From positions 1 to 6,977 of the forward strand of contig JACVJG010000154.1 of the NCBI GenBank assembly GCA_015711875.1: 6,977 nucleotides of DNA, written 5' to 3'. This document shows, in pieces, positions 1 to 5,673 of the stretch. The position numbers and the translations under genes are program-made. The notes below the pieces were generated by a model. The model did not search any database, was not told where the DNA came from, and saw nothing but the letters and a program-made list of their open reading frames with translations. Position 1 is the stretch's first letter; every line of letters begins with the position of its first letter. This stretch comes from Candidatus Solincola jinzensis (GTDB lineage Bacteria > Actinomycetota > Geothermincolia > Geothermincolales > RBG-13-55-18).

Positions 1-348
1 GAGGAGCCGGGAACGGAAAAGGGCGGGGAGGCCGGCGCGGGAAGCGGGACCTCCGCCCAGGAACCGCAGCAGCAGGACTACGTTTTTTCCATCACCGCCA
101 GCGAGGACACCAAGACCGGGACCTTCCAGGTGGCCACGACCTCGCAGGAGCTTTACTACGACCTCGTCGGCGGGGACGACGCGAAGGTCACCATAACGGT
201 GTTCTCCCATCCCGATGGCAAGATGCAGGCGGGGGCCAACGCCTTCGAGCCCGGCCCACACCAGAAGACCATCTACCTGCAGCCAGGGACCTACTACATG
301 GAGATCCTGCCCGATAACTGCTCCGTGGAGGTGAAAGTCAAGGACTGA
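1..348 (+). CDS. Partial protein, C-terminal end: linker plus small beta-rich domain
   Basis: The reading frame is open from base 1 to the TGA at 346-348, so this is the last 115 residues of a gene that begins outside the window. The GTG at 130 is internal and is not a start, because the frame is open and protein-like upstream. Residues 1-25 are a Glu/Gly/Pro/Gln-rich low-complexity linker. From about residue 27 (DYVFSITASE) to the end, hydrophobic and polar residues alternate as in a beta-sandwich, closing with QPGTYYMEILPDNCSVEVKVKD. That ending resembles the small extracytoplasmic beta-sandwich domains (PPC-like) that finish on a 'G-x-Y-x-(hydrophobic)-x-(hydrophobic)' strand and a final V-x-V strand. 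The family assignment is a guess from this pattern. A linker followed by a beta domain suggests display outside the membrane, but the N-terminus that would show a signal peptide or membrane anchor is missing. The gene ends 82 bases before the repeat pair at 430-567, with no clear intrinsic terminator between. Confidence 0.8.
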   Translation, partial: EEPGTEKGGEAGAGSGTSAQEPQQQDYVFSITASEDTKTGTFQVATTSQELYYDLVGGDDAKVTITVFSHPDGKMQAGANAFEPGPHQKTIYLQPGTYYMEILPDNCSVEVKVKD

Positions 349-429
349 TCCGGCGTTCGTATCGACATCGTGTGTTTGTTTCCGACGCCACCGGCTCCAT
401 GGAGGCGAAAGCCAGGCACTGAGACGGTG

Positions 430-485
430 CTTGTATAAGCCCTGACCACGCGGTCTCGCCATTCCATCACGGAGAATTGTCTAAG
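430..485. repeat. Structured repeat unit 1 (35-bp direct repeat inside an A/T-rich stem)
   Basis: Bases 443-477 are the first copy of a 35-bp direct repeat. It has 11 identical bases (TGACCACGCGG, 443-453), a 12-base variable middle, and 12 identical bases (ATCACGGAGAAT, 466-477). The second copy lies exactly 76 bp downstream with the same internal spacing. Here the core is enclosed by CTTGTATAA (430-438), which can pair with TTGTCTAAG (477-485) through six Watson-Crick pairs, two G-U pairs and one mismatch. The strand of any transcript is unknown: it could be a 3' leader or tail of the gene ending at 348 (+) or of the gene ending at 543 (-). A perfect 10-bp palindrome, CTCCATGGAG, lies upstream at 395-404 and may be unrelated. 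Confidence 0.6.
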
Positions 486-500
486 AGGTTTAAATATACG

Positions 501-567
501 GGGCTGGTGGGCACGCCTTGACCACGCGGGCAGGCCGCTATATCACGGAGAATAGCCCACCGAGCCC
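501..567. repeat. Structured repeat unit 2 (same 35-bp repeat inside a 12-bp G/C-rich stem)
   Basis: Bases 519-553 are the second copy of the repeat: TGACCACGCGG at 519-529 and ATCACGGAGAAT at 542-553, identical to unit 1 in both conserved blocks and with 5 of 12 matches in the middle. The enclosing arms are GGGCTGGTGGGC (501-512) and GCCCACCGAGCCC (555-567). They form 12 base pairs with one bulged G at 562. Inside, GCGG (526-529) can pair with CCGC (535-538) across a 5-base loop. The right arm and repeat block overlap the last codons and the TGA of the minus-strand gene ending at 543, so on that strand the stem straddles the stop codon. It could act as a transcript-end structure there, although no T-run follows it. 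Confidence 0.65.
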
Positions 568-1778
568 TGAGCCCAGGCTCGGCCCGCCCCGTACATGGCG
601 CGCTCGCAGACCACCTCACCCGTGGCGCTAACCCGGGTGGACACGTGCCAGTCGGTGACGAAGTCGTTGAGGCGCAGGGAGCAGCGCGAGAGCCCCGGGA
701 GGGGGAAGGCGTGCGGTCCCTCCCGCTCGCCAGAGGAGGTCATGAAGTCGAAGTCCACCCTCACCTCCTCGGGGTTGGGGTTCTGCACCAGCACCCAGGT
801 CTCGAAGTCGCCCTGCGTGCAGCCCTCGGCCAGGTACCAGGTCTGGCCCGAGGGGGCGAAGGACACCTCCACCTCATGGTCCTGCGTGACGCCCTGTATC
901 ACATAGGGATCGCCTATGGTCGCCGGAATGCCGTTGTCGACGATGGAGGCGATACGGTAGCCGGGATCTGGCGATATGTCTATGAGGGTGTCTTTACCGT
1001 GGTAGACCCGCTGGGTGGCGGGATCCAGCGTGCCGTGTCCTCCCGCGACAGAGGCGCTCACCACGTAATCCCCCAGGAACACGGCCAGGCCCTGTCGTGA
1101 TTCCCCGCCAATAGAGGTGAACTGGCCTCCCGCGTAGACGGTGTCTCCGCGGGTCGAAAGGGAGTAGACCATGTCGTCGGCGCCAGGATTGAAGGGCTTG
1201 AGGGCGCCGCTCGAGGTATCGAGGGCGGCGATGCGCTCGCGCCCCTCTCCTCCCACATGGGTGAAATTCCCACCCAGATAGAGGGTGGAGCCGTCAGGTG
1301 AGAGGGCAAGGGTCTGGACGGTGCCGTCGGCGCCGGGGTCGAAGGGCAAGAGGCCACCGCCGGGAAGGATGTGGGCCAGGCGTTCTCGCGCCTCTCCGCC
1401 CACGCGCGCGAAACTGCCCGCGATATACCAACCGCCGGAAAGGTCGGGAACGGCGGCGTAAACGCTACCATCGACTTTAGGGTAAGGATTTATGGGAGAT
1501 GCGGTGGAGGTGGAAACGGGGACCCCATGCCCGGTACATGGGCCCACCAAGGTGAACTCGCCCCCGATATAAGCCACGTCGCCTGCGGGAACGATGCTGT
1601 AAACCGGACCGTTGGTCACCCACGTGGCATCCCACGGCGAGGCGTCGGTCACGGCGACGGCGGGCGGCGAACCGGCACCGAACCTCACCAGGCCGGCGTA
1701 GAGCGAAGCGACCAGAAGCGCCGCTGCCGCCACGCGAAGCCTCGCGGCCCCGCCTAAAACCCTATGCGTGCAGGACAT
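543..1778 (-). CDS. Secreted beta-propeller / WYLAEG-domain protein (411 aa)
   Basis: This is a probable secreted or surface protein with no recognisable catalytic motif. The open frame extends upstream to 2000, but that part overlaps a conserved gene and is low-complexity. The ATG at 1776-1778 sits directly before a signal peptide (hydrophobic core AAAALLVASLYAGL, about residues 17-30) and has AAGGAG 13 nt upstream, so I chose it. Residues about 56-235 hold roughly four delta-60/DUF5122-type propeller units, seen as IGGEFTLVG, IAGSFARVGGEARERLA, LGGNFTHVGGEGRERIAALD and AGGQFTSIGGESRQGLAVF. Only four units suggests a partial propeller, or one that assembles with another chain. Residues about 239-308 form a bacterial repeat domain (SPDPGYRI...NG...VTQDHEVEVSF). 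Residues about 313-405 are a WYLAEG...FETWVLVQNPN domain common in secreted actinobacterial proteins, ending ERAMYGAGRAWAQGSVGYSP. The first 17 bp overlap the upstream Fe-S gene, implying cotranscription. A role in adhesion or binding is only inference. Confidence 0.85.
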   Translation of the reverse strand: MSCTHRVLGGAARLRVAAAALLVASLYAGLVRFGAGSPPAVAVTDASPWDATWVTNGPVYSIVPAGDVAYIGGEFTLVGPCTGHGVPVSTSTASPINPYPKVDGSVYAAVPDLSGGWYIAGSFARVGGEARERLAHILPGGGLLPFDPGADGTVQTLALSPDGSTLYLGGNFTHVGGEGRERIAALDTSSGALKPFNPGADDMVYSLSTRGDTVYAGGQFTSIGGESRQGLAVFLGDYVVSASVAGGHGTLDPATQRVYHGKDTLIDISPDPGYRIASIVDNGIPATIGDPYVIQGVTQDHEVEVSFAPSGQTWYLAEGCTQGDFETWVLVQNPNPEEVRVDFDFMTSSGEREGPHAFPLPGLSRCSLRLNDFVTDWHVSTRVSATGEVVCERAMYGAGRAWAQGSVGYSP

Positions 1779-2883
1779 CTTCGACTCGGAGCTCCTTTTT
1801 GTCCCAGCCCCGTCTCCGTCGGCTTCGCAGCATGTCCAGGAAGGCCTCCAGGCGGGTGGCGGTGCCCACGGTGGAGGTGTGCTCGTCGAAGCACAGGCCC
1901 AGGATAGGTATGTCACGGGTGGTGGAGATATGGGGCAGGATGGTGCGGCAGATGTTCTCCGGCATGCAGGTGAGGGGGTAGGCGTGGATGACGCCGTCAA
2001 ACCCCTGCCTGGGCGCGTCCAGGGCGCCGGTGATGGTCATGTGCTCCTCTCCCCCCAGCACGTAGGGAAGGTATGCCCGGCTCACCCTGCGCGCCCGCGA
2101 GGAGGAGAGATGTAGAAAGGGGTCAAGCCACAGAGGGCTGAGCAGCCAGCGGTAGGTGGAGAGGATGGGCTGGGCCTCCACGCCGTGGTTGGAGCCCAGC
2201 CGCCTCACGAGGTCGAAGTTGAGGGAGGGCTCCAGCAGCACGTAAAGCTCCCCCACGATCCTCACGCGAAGGATGTCGTCGTCGTCTCGCAGGGACAGAG
2301 CGCCGAACTCCTCGCGCAGCTCGCGCCGTATCTCGTGTACCTTCCCGATGGTGTCCGCCTCGTCCACGCGGGCGAGGTAGCGCTCCATGAGCCTGTCCGT
2401 CTCGCCCTTCCTCTCCTCGCGCGGCCTCGCGAAGCGCGCCTTGCGCTCGATCTCCTCCACCGCCGCGGCCTTGGCGCGGAAGACGGCCGCCGCTCCCAGG
2501 AGGCGGCGAAAGGCCCCTTTTCCCACCGCGCGCTTCACCTTCTCCCATACCGCGCGCGGGTCCTCGCGCCCGATGAGCAGCGACTCGAACTCGTAGCCCA
2601 TGTCCCTGAGGATGAGATGCTGCACGTGGCCGTAGTTGCCGAAACGGCAGGCCCACATGCCGCAGACCATGGCCATGGTGTCGGCCCCCATCTCCAAGGC
2701 GTTGATGCAGTCGCCCAGGGTTATCTTGAAGGGCAGGCAGACGAACTCCGGCGCGTGCCTCGCCCCCAGCTCCAGGGTGGCGCGGTTGGGGCGTTCCGGC
2801 ACCACCGCCTCCACCCCCATGTGCTCCACCAGGGCGCGCAGGGGGATGCAGGCGTTGCCCATATGGGGAAAGGCTACCCTCAT
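1762..2883 (-). CDS. HgdB/DUF2229-type iron-sulfur protein, second of a pair (373 aa)
   Basis: This belongs to the 2-hydroxyacyl-CoA dehydratase / CoA-substrate activase-related group (HgdB, BcrC/BadD, DUF2229). Known relatives bind Fe-S clusters through cysteines and handle low-potential electrons; the substrate here is unknown. The start is the ATG at 2881-2883, which overlaps the upstream TGA as ATGA and has GGAGGG 9 nt before it. The longer open frame to 3159 reads through the upstream gene in another frame and is rejected. Visible features are an N-terminal Rossmann-like strand (MRVAFPHMGNACIPLRALVE), Cys12, Cys49 (FVCLPFKITLGDC) and Cys59. Next come Cys74 and Cys79 (VCGMWACRFGNYGHVQH), then a charged helical region at about 130-200. 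Near the end is PLTCMPENIC (Cys306, Cys312), followed by the hallmark DEHTSTVGTATRLEAFLDML (333-352). It shares the last motif with its upstream neighbour, so the two are paralogous and probably form a heterodimer. No ATPase activase is adjacent. Confidence 0.87.
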   Translation of the reverse strand: MRVAFPHMGNACIPLRALVEHMGVEAVVPERPNRATLELGARHAPEFVCLPFKITLGDCINALEMGADTMAMVCGMWACRFGNYGHVQHLILRDMGYEFESLLIGREDPRAVWEKVKRAVGKGAFRRLLGAAAVFRAKAAAVEEIERKARFARPREERKGETDRLMERYLARVDEADTIGKVHEIRRELREEFGALSLRDDDDILRVRIVGELYVLLEPSLNFDLVRRLGSNHGVEAQPILSTYRWLLSPLWLDPFLHLSSSRARRVSRAYLPYVLGGEEHMTITGALDAPRQGFDGVIHAYPLTCMPENICRTILPHISTTRDIPILGLCFDEHTSTVGTATRLEAFLDMLRSRRRRGWDKKELRVEDVLHA

Positions 2884-3920
2884 CGTGACCCGCCCTCCCG
2901 GGAGCGCGCTATCTTGCGGTGGCGCAGCAGGTCCACGAAGGCCTCGGCGCGCGTCCTCACCCCTGACTCCGCGCTGTGCTCGTCCAGCACCAGGTCCAGG
3001 AGGGCCCTGCCGTAGGGGTTGGGGACCTCCCTGCGCACCATCTCCGTGACCAGGGAATCGGGCCCGCAACCGAAGCTGGTGAGGTAGATCACGCCGTCCA
3101 CCCCATCTCTTTCCATAAAATGGGAGGCTGCCGCCAGTAACTCCCACTCGTAGCTCCACGACAGCTCCGGGAGCTTACGCGCCTCCCTCTCCAGCTCGCG
3201 CCGCGAGAGCATGGTGCTCGCCAGCACCCTCGCCCCCGAGCAATCCAGCCAGTGGATGAGTCGCTTGTTCACCAGGGGGTCCCCCAGCAGGTAGGGGTGT
3301 CCCACCACCGCCACGGTGACGTCCCTTTCCGGCGAGGCATACCCCGGGAGGGGCTCGCCGTTTCCGTTCTCCATGCGCCTGAGGGCGTCGGCGGGCAGCA
3401 GCCCCTCGCGCTGCATCTCCTCGAAACGCCGCTGCTCCCGCGTCGCCGCCGCGTAGGCGCGGGCGATGCCGCGCAGCGACACCCCCAGCCGCCTCCCCAG
3501 GCGCAGGCACCCCCACCAGAAGGGAGCCTTGCTCACGTCCACCACGAACTCCAGGGGCGAGGGCAGATGCGGGAAGGAAAAGCGAACCATGTCCGGGGCG
3601 GCGATGAGCTTGGGGCAGGTGAAAGTATCGTAATCCTTCTTCTCCACGCTCACCAGGCGCGGGATGAGCACGGCGTCCGCCTTGCCCTCCAGGTGGCGCA
3701 CGTGCCCGAAGAGCGCCTTCACCGCCACGCAGACGTCGTCCACGCAGATGTCGGTGCCCATGCCCATGATGCGCAGGTTGGTGGGGGGAGAGGCGACCAC
3801 CTCACATCCGAAGCCCTCGAGCATGGCCTTCAGAAAGGGGTAGTAGCGGTAGAACATGAGGGCGCGTGGCACCCCCACCTTTATAACCCCCTTTGAGTCT
3901 CGAGCTCCTTTCAACTGCAT
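2880..3920 (-). CDS. HgdB/DUF2229-type iron-sulfur protein, first of a pair (346 aa)
   Basis: This is the first gene of the minus-strand operon and of the same family as its downstream partner. The opening IKVGVPRALMFYRYYPFLKA (13-32) is characteristic of DUF2229 proteins, and TNLRIMGMGTDICVDDVC (47-64), FGHV (71-74) and IPRLVS (86-91) follow. TFTCPKL carries Cys102, TSFGCGPDSLVTE carries Cys285, and the ending LDEHSAESGVRTRAEAFVDL (312-331) is the family's DEH...TR-x-EAF-x-D motif. Cys59, Cys64, Cys102 and Cys285 are the likely Fe-S ligands by family analogy. I chose the ATG at 3918-3920 because AAAGGA lies 4 nt upstream and family similarity begins about 12 residues in. The open frame to 4175 adds low-complexity sequence with no domain. 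The TGA overlaps the next ATG, so translation is probably coupled in a fixed ratio. It could be a reductase, a dehydratase or a cluster-carrying helper protein; the sequence alone does not decide. Confidence 0.88.
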   Translation of the reverse strand: MQLKGARDSKGVIKVGVPRALMFYRYYPFLKAMLEGFGCEVVASPPTNLRIMGMGTDICVDDVCVAVKALFGHVRHLEGKADAVLIPRLVSVEKKDYDTFTCPKLIAAPDMVRFSFPHLPSPLEFVVDVSKAPFWWGCLRLGRRLGVSLRGIARAYAAATREQRRFEEMQREGLLPADALRRMENGNGEPLPGYASPERDVTVAVVGHPYLLGDPLVNKRLIHWLDCSGARVLASTMLSRRELEREARKLPELSWSYEWELLAAASHFMERDGVDGVIYLTSFGCGPDSLVTEMVRREVPNPYGRALLDLVLDEHSAESGVRTRAEAFVDLLRHRKIARSREGGSR

Positions 3921-4180
3921 ATCTTCCTTTCGACCACTGCCGTGGCCTCTCTCCCGGTTTCCGGTACCCCTCGTTTTTGCCACAAGGGCCCCGCCTCCCT
4001 CAGCGCCGCCTGTCCGGTATAGCCGAAAAGCGCCGAGCGCCGTTTGTTCCCAACGTCCCGCAAGTACCTTGTGTCCCATCCCGCTTACGCCATGTCCCGC
4101 GAGGCAATCGCCGTTGCCCTGTGTCGCAGCTGGAACTATACTGGCGCTCGACCGCGCCCAAACCGCGTTATCCATTAAAG

Positions 4181-4207
4181 ATTATCCCTACCGGCCCCAA
4201 CCGGCAA
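4181..4207 (-). promoter_or_regulatory. Weak candidate promoter for the minus-strand operon
   Basis: Read on the minus strand, GATAAT (4186-4181) matches a sigma-70 -10 box at 5 of 6 positions. TTGCCG (4207-4202) lies 15 bp upstream and matches a -35 box at 4 of 6, but the spacer is short. Transcription would begin near 4174 and leave a leader of about 250 nt before the ATG at 3920. A second -10-like TATAGT (4140-4135, minus) has no good -35. This is pattern matching only. Confidence 0.22.
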
Positions 4208-4288
4208 ACGCTCCCTCACGGCATAGCCACTCTCGCAAGGGGGGATCAGGCTTCCCTCCGCCCCCACAGCCACAGGGGTTACCGCTGC

Positions 4289-4309
4289 CTTATGGCCAAC
4301 CGGCATAAG
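4289..4309. repeat. Small inverted repeat
   Basis: CTTATG (4289-4294) pairs with CATAAG (4304-4309). The stem can continue through CC (4296-4297) and GG (4302-4303) with a bulged G at 4295. It contains the second copy of the CCAACCGGCA direct repeat. It could be a hairpin in a leader transcript or an operator; no T-run follows on either strand, so it is not a standard terminator. Confidence 0.3.
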
Positions 4310-4483
4310 CCGCGAAGCATCGATACGACCCACAGAGATACCATGCAGCATAAGGCATCAAGTAAACCATATGCAATCTCGAGGAAACCTGCTGGACAGA
4401 GTGCGGCTCCATAGCCCTCTCCCGGGACAGTGTTGCTTTTGTCTCCGCCCCATGACCAGTGAACCTTGTTTTCTCCCGCTCCC

Positions 4484-4502
4484 GCGCCGCTCAGGCGCTT
4501 TT
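4484..4502 (+). terminator. Weak terminator-like hairpin
   Basis: GCGCC (4484-4488) and GGCGC (4494-4498) flank a 5-base loop GCTCA and are followed by TTTT (4499-4502). The stem has only 5 bp and the T-run is short. No plus-strand gene ends nearby, so its meaning is doubtful unless an unrecognised small transcript runs through the region. Confidence 0.2.
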
Positions 4503-4654
4503 CACGTCGCCGCAGGCCTTTGGCCCTCGCGGACGCTTCCCTCTCGTGGGGCTGACATGCACGATATGTCCAGGCGCCCAGCGCCCCCAGGGCGTGTTCC
4601 CCCCTTTGCGACCCTCTCGCAACCCTTACTCCCTAAGCCATACCTCTCGGAACC

Positions 4655-4684
4655 TTGCCCGCTCCGCGAGCTTCTCCATACAAT
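4655..4684 (+). promoter_or_regulatory. Candidate sigma-70-type promoter for the GerMN gene
   Basis: TTGCCC (4655-4660) matches TTGACA at 4 of 6 positions and TACAAT (4679-4684) matches TATAAT at 5 of 6, with an 18-bp spacer. Initiation near 4691 would give a 5' leader of about 100 nt that includes the inverted repeat at 4714-4729. It is the best-matching promoter-like pair I saw upstream of 4794. The local drop in GC after 4680 supports a regulatory stretch. Confidence 0.4.
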
Positions 4685-4713
4685 AATGCAAAGCCGTGGA
4701 CTAAGGATATAAA

Positions 4714-4729
4714 GATAAGCGGACTTATC
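4714..4729 (+). promoter_or_regulatory. Inverted repeat in the GerMN gene leader (operator or hairpin)
   Basis: GATAAG (4714-4719) and CTTATC (4724-4729) are exact reverse complements around a CGGA spacer. The arms sit just downstream of the candidate promoter, where a dimeric repressor could block transcription, or where RNA could form a 6-bp tetraloop hairpin. AAGATAA occurs in the left arm (4712-4718) and again at 4730-4736. Confidence 0.35.
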
Positions 4730-4780
4730 AAGATAACGCATCGGAAGCAGTGTAGATAAACGGGATGTCCTACAGCGCGA

Positions 4781-4786
4781 AGGGAG
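4781..4786 (+). promoter_or_regulatory. Ribosome binding site that fixes the ATG start at 4794
   Basis: AGGGAG lies 7 nt before the ATG at 4794-4796 but only 1 nt before the in-frame GTG at 4788-4790. Normal Shine-Dalgarno spacing therefore selects the ATG. Confidence 0.65.
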
Positions 4787-4793
4787 CGTGATC

Positions 4794-5573
4794 ATGTTCG
4801 GCAAGATCGGGAAGAGGTTCTCCACCGTCATTATCGCCGCCGCGGCCCTGCTCACCCTCGCCTGCGTCGCGGCATACGCCCAGGAACAGCCACCGGTCCA
4901 GCCCCCCGTCCAGCAGCAGGGGGCCCCGGAGGTCACCCAGCCAAGCGGGGAGACCGCGCCTCCTGGCCACGTCTATTTTTACCGGGACGGCGAGCCCGCC
5001 CAGGTGGAGCGGGAGATAACGGGGGGCGGCCAGATGGTGGAGTTCGCCATCCTGGAGCTCCTCAAAGGACCCACCGAGGAGGAGAAGGCGGCCGGCTATG
5101 TCACCTACATCCCGCAAGGGACCAAATTGCAGTACACCACCATCAAGCAGGACCGCAGCGAATACAGCCTTAACCTGTCGCACGAGCTCTTGCAGCTCGC
5201 GGGAGACGCGGAGGCCTCCATCAGGGCGATGACCCAGATAGTTAAGACGGTGCAGGACGTCTCCGGCATCCAGAACGTCGGGGTCACCGTGGCCGCGGAG
5301 TCCGCTGGCGGACAGCCCCAGGACGCCTTCGAGGCCCTGGGGGTTTCGCGCGCGGAGATCACGGGAAGCAGCGGCGGAGGCGAGCAGGGGGGAGGAGGGA
5401 GCAGCGCCGGCCTCGTTGTGGGCATCGTCCTCGGCAGCCTGGCGGCACTCGCCGCCCTCACCGCCGTGACCCTGGCTGCGAGGAAGCGGCGGACGGCTGA
5501 AAGAGGGAGGAGCGCAAAGAAGGCCGGCGGGACCGTTTCCGCGAAAAGCGCCGCGAAAAAGAAGGGGAAATAG
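4794..5573 (+). CDS. GerMN-domain membrane protein with basic cytoplasmic tail (259 aa)
   Basis: A signal peptide covers residues 1-29 (core VIIAAAALLTLACVAAYA), with likely cleavage after AYA. A Gln/Pro-rich stretch (30-58) leads to a short HVYFYRDGEPAQVERE segment. The GerMN domain (about 80-170) shows its usual elements: AILELLKGPTEEEKAAGYVT, IPQGTKL, YSLNLSHELLQLAGDAEAS, a helix RAMTQIVKTVQDV, and the closing strand VGVTVAAES. A Gly/Ser-rich linker (190-205) is followed by a transmembrane helix (206-229, AGLVVGIVLGSLAALAALTA) and a Lys/Arg-rich tail of about 30 residues. The domain is therefore outside the membrane and the tail inside. GerMN is known from spore-germination GerM and from actinobacterial lipoproteins such as LpqB, with roles at the envelope or peptidoglycan. 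A C-terminal anchor in place of a lipid anchor is less usual. There is no LPXTG motif. The exact role is unknown. Confidence 0.9.
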   Translation: MFGKIGKRFSTVIIAAAALLTLACVAAYAQEQPPVQPPVQQQGAPEVTQPSGETAPPGHVYFYRDGEPAQVEREITGGGQMVEFAILELLKGPTEEEKAAGYVTYIPQGTKLQYTTIKQDRSEYSLNLSHELLQLAGDAEASIRAMTQIVKTVQDVSGIQNVGVTVAAESAGGQPQDAFEALGVSRAEITGSSGGGEQGGGGSSAGLVVGIVLGSLAALAALTAVTLAARKRRTAERGRSAKKAGGTVSAKSAAKKKGK

Positions 5574-5643
5574 GCGTGCCCGGCGCAAGGCGGAAGAGCG
5601 AGAACAAGGAACGAGAGAAGACAGGCTACATGTAACCGGGACC

Positions 5644-5673
5644 GCGCATGGCATGAAATGGGTTTTCATGCGC
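5644..5673. terminator. Strong hairpin downstream of the GerMN gene, possible terminator
   Basis: GCATGAAA (5651-5658) and TTTCATGC (5664-5671) are perfect reverse complements around a 5-base loop. An alternative outer stem pairs GCGCATG (5644-5650) with CATGCGC (5667-5673), so the two stems compete for the same right-hand strand. It lies 77 bp after the GerMN stop. No T-run follows, so it is not a classic intrinsic terminator. It may be a 3'-end structure, an attenuator-like switch or an operator. Confidence 0.4.

Larger units (their letters stand above)
3921..4793. other. Long divergent intergenic region (873 bp)
   Basis: This gap separates the minus-strand operon from the plus-strand GerMN gene. 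Open frames exist on both strands, but their translations are Pro/Arg/Ser-rich, lack domains and have no good ribosome binding sites. I call no gene. The region holds two candidate promoters, several short hairpins and a 10-bp direct repeat CCAACCGGCA (4197-4206 and 4296-4305, 99 bp apart). It also has spaced GTCCCGC-like motifs (4055-4061, 4078-4084 with A for the first G, 4094-4100). Such a length could hide an untranslated leader, a small RNA or a decayed gene. I see no tRNA, rRNA or riboswitch consensus that I recognise. Confidence 0.6.

Noticed and set aside
443..553. T-box-like reading of the ACCACGCGG blocks
   Set aside because: The full T-box sequence and specifier arm are absent, and no aminoacyl-tRNA synthetase or amino-acid gene lies downstream.
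443..553. CRISPR array
   Set aside because: There are only two copies, the repeat has a variable middle, and no cas gene is near. The pairing arms fit a structured element better.
1779..2000. N-terminal extension of the beta-propeller gene
   Set aside because: It is a Pro/Ser/Trp-rich translation antisense in character and overlaps a conserved Fe-S gene. The signal peptide begins at the ATG at 1778.
2185..3015. Long plus-strand open frame opposite the Fe-S genes
   Set aside because: It is an antisense shadow: His/Gln/Arg/Leu-rich translation opposite two clearly conserved genes.
2884..3159. N-terminal extension of the second Fe-S gene
   Set aside because: It is a Gly/Arg-rich frame inside the upstream gene. 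The ATGA overlap and ribosome binding site mark the real start at 2883.
3921..4175. N-terminal extension of the first Fe-S gene
   Set aside because: It has no similarity to the family and low-complexity composition, and a ribosome binding site precedes the ATG at 3920.
3893..4414. Plus-strand open frame of 173 codons in the divergent gap
   Set aside because: The translation is Pro/Arg/Ser-rich with no domain, and the start lies within the first codons of the divergent gene.
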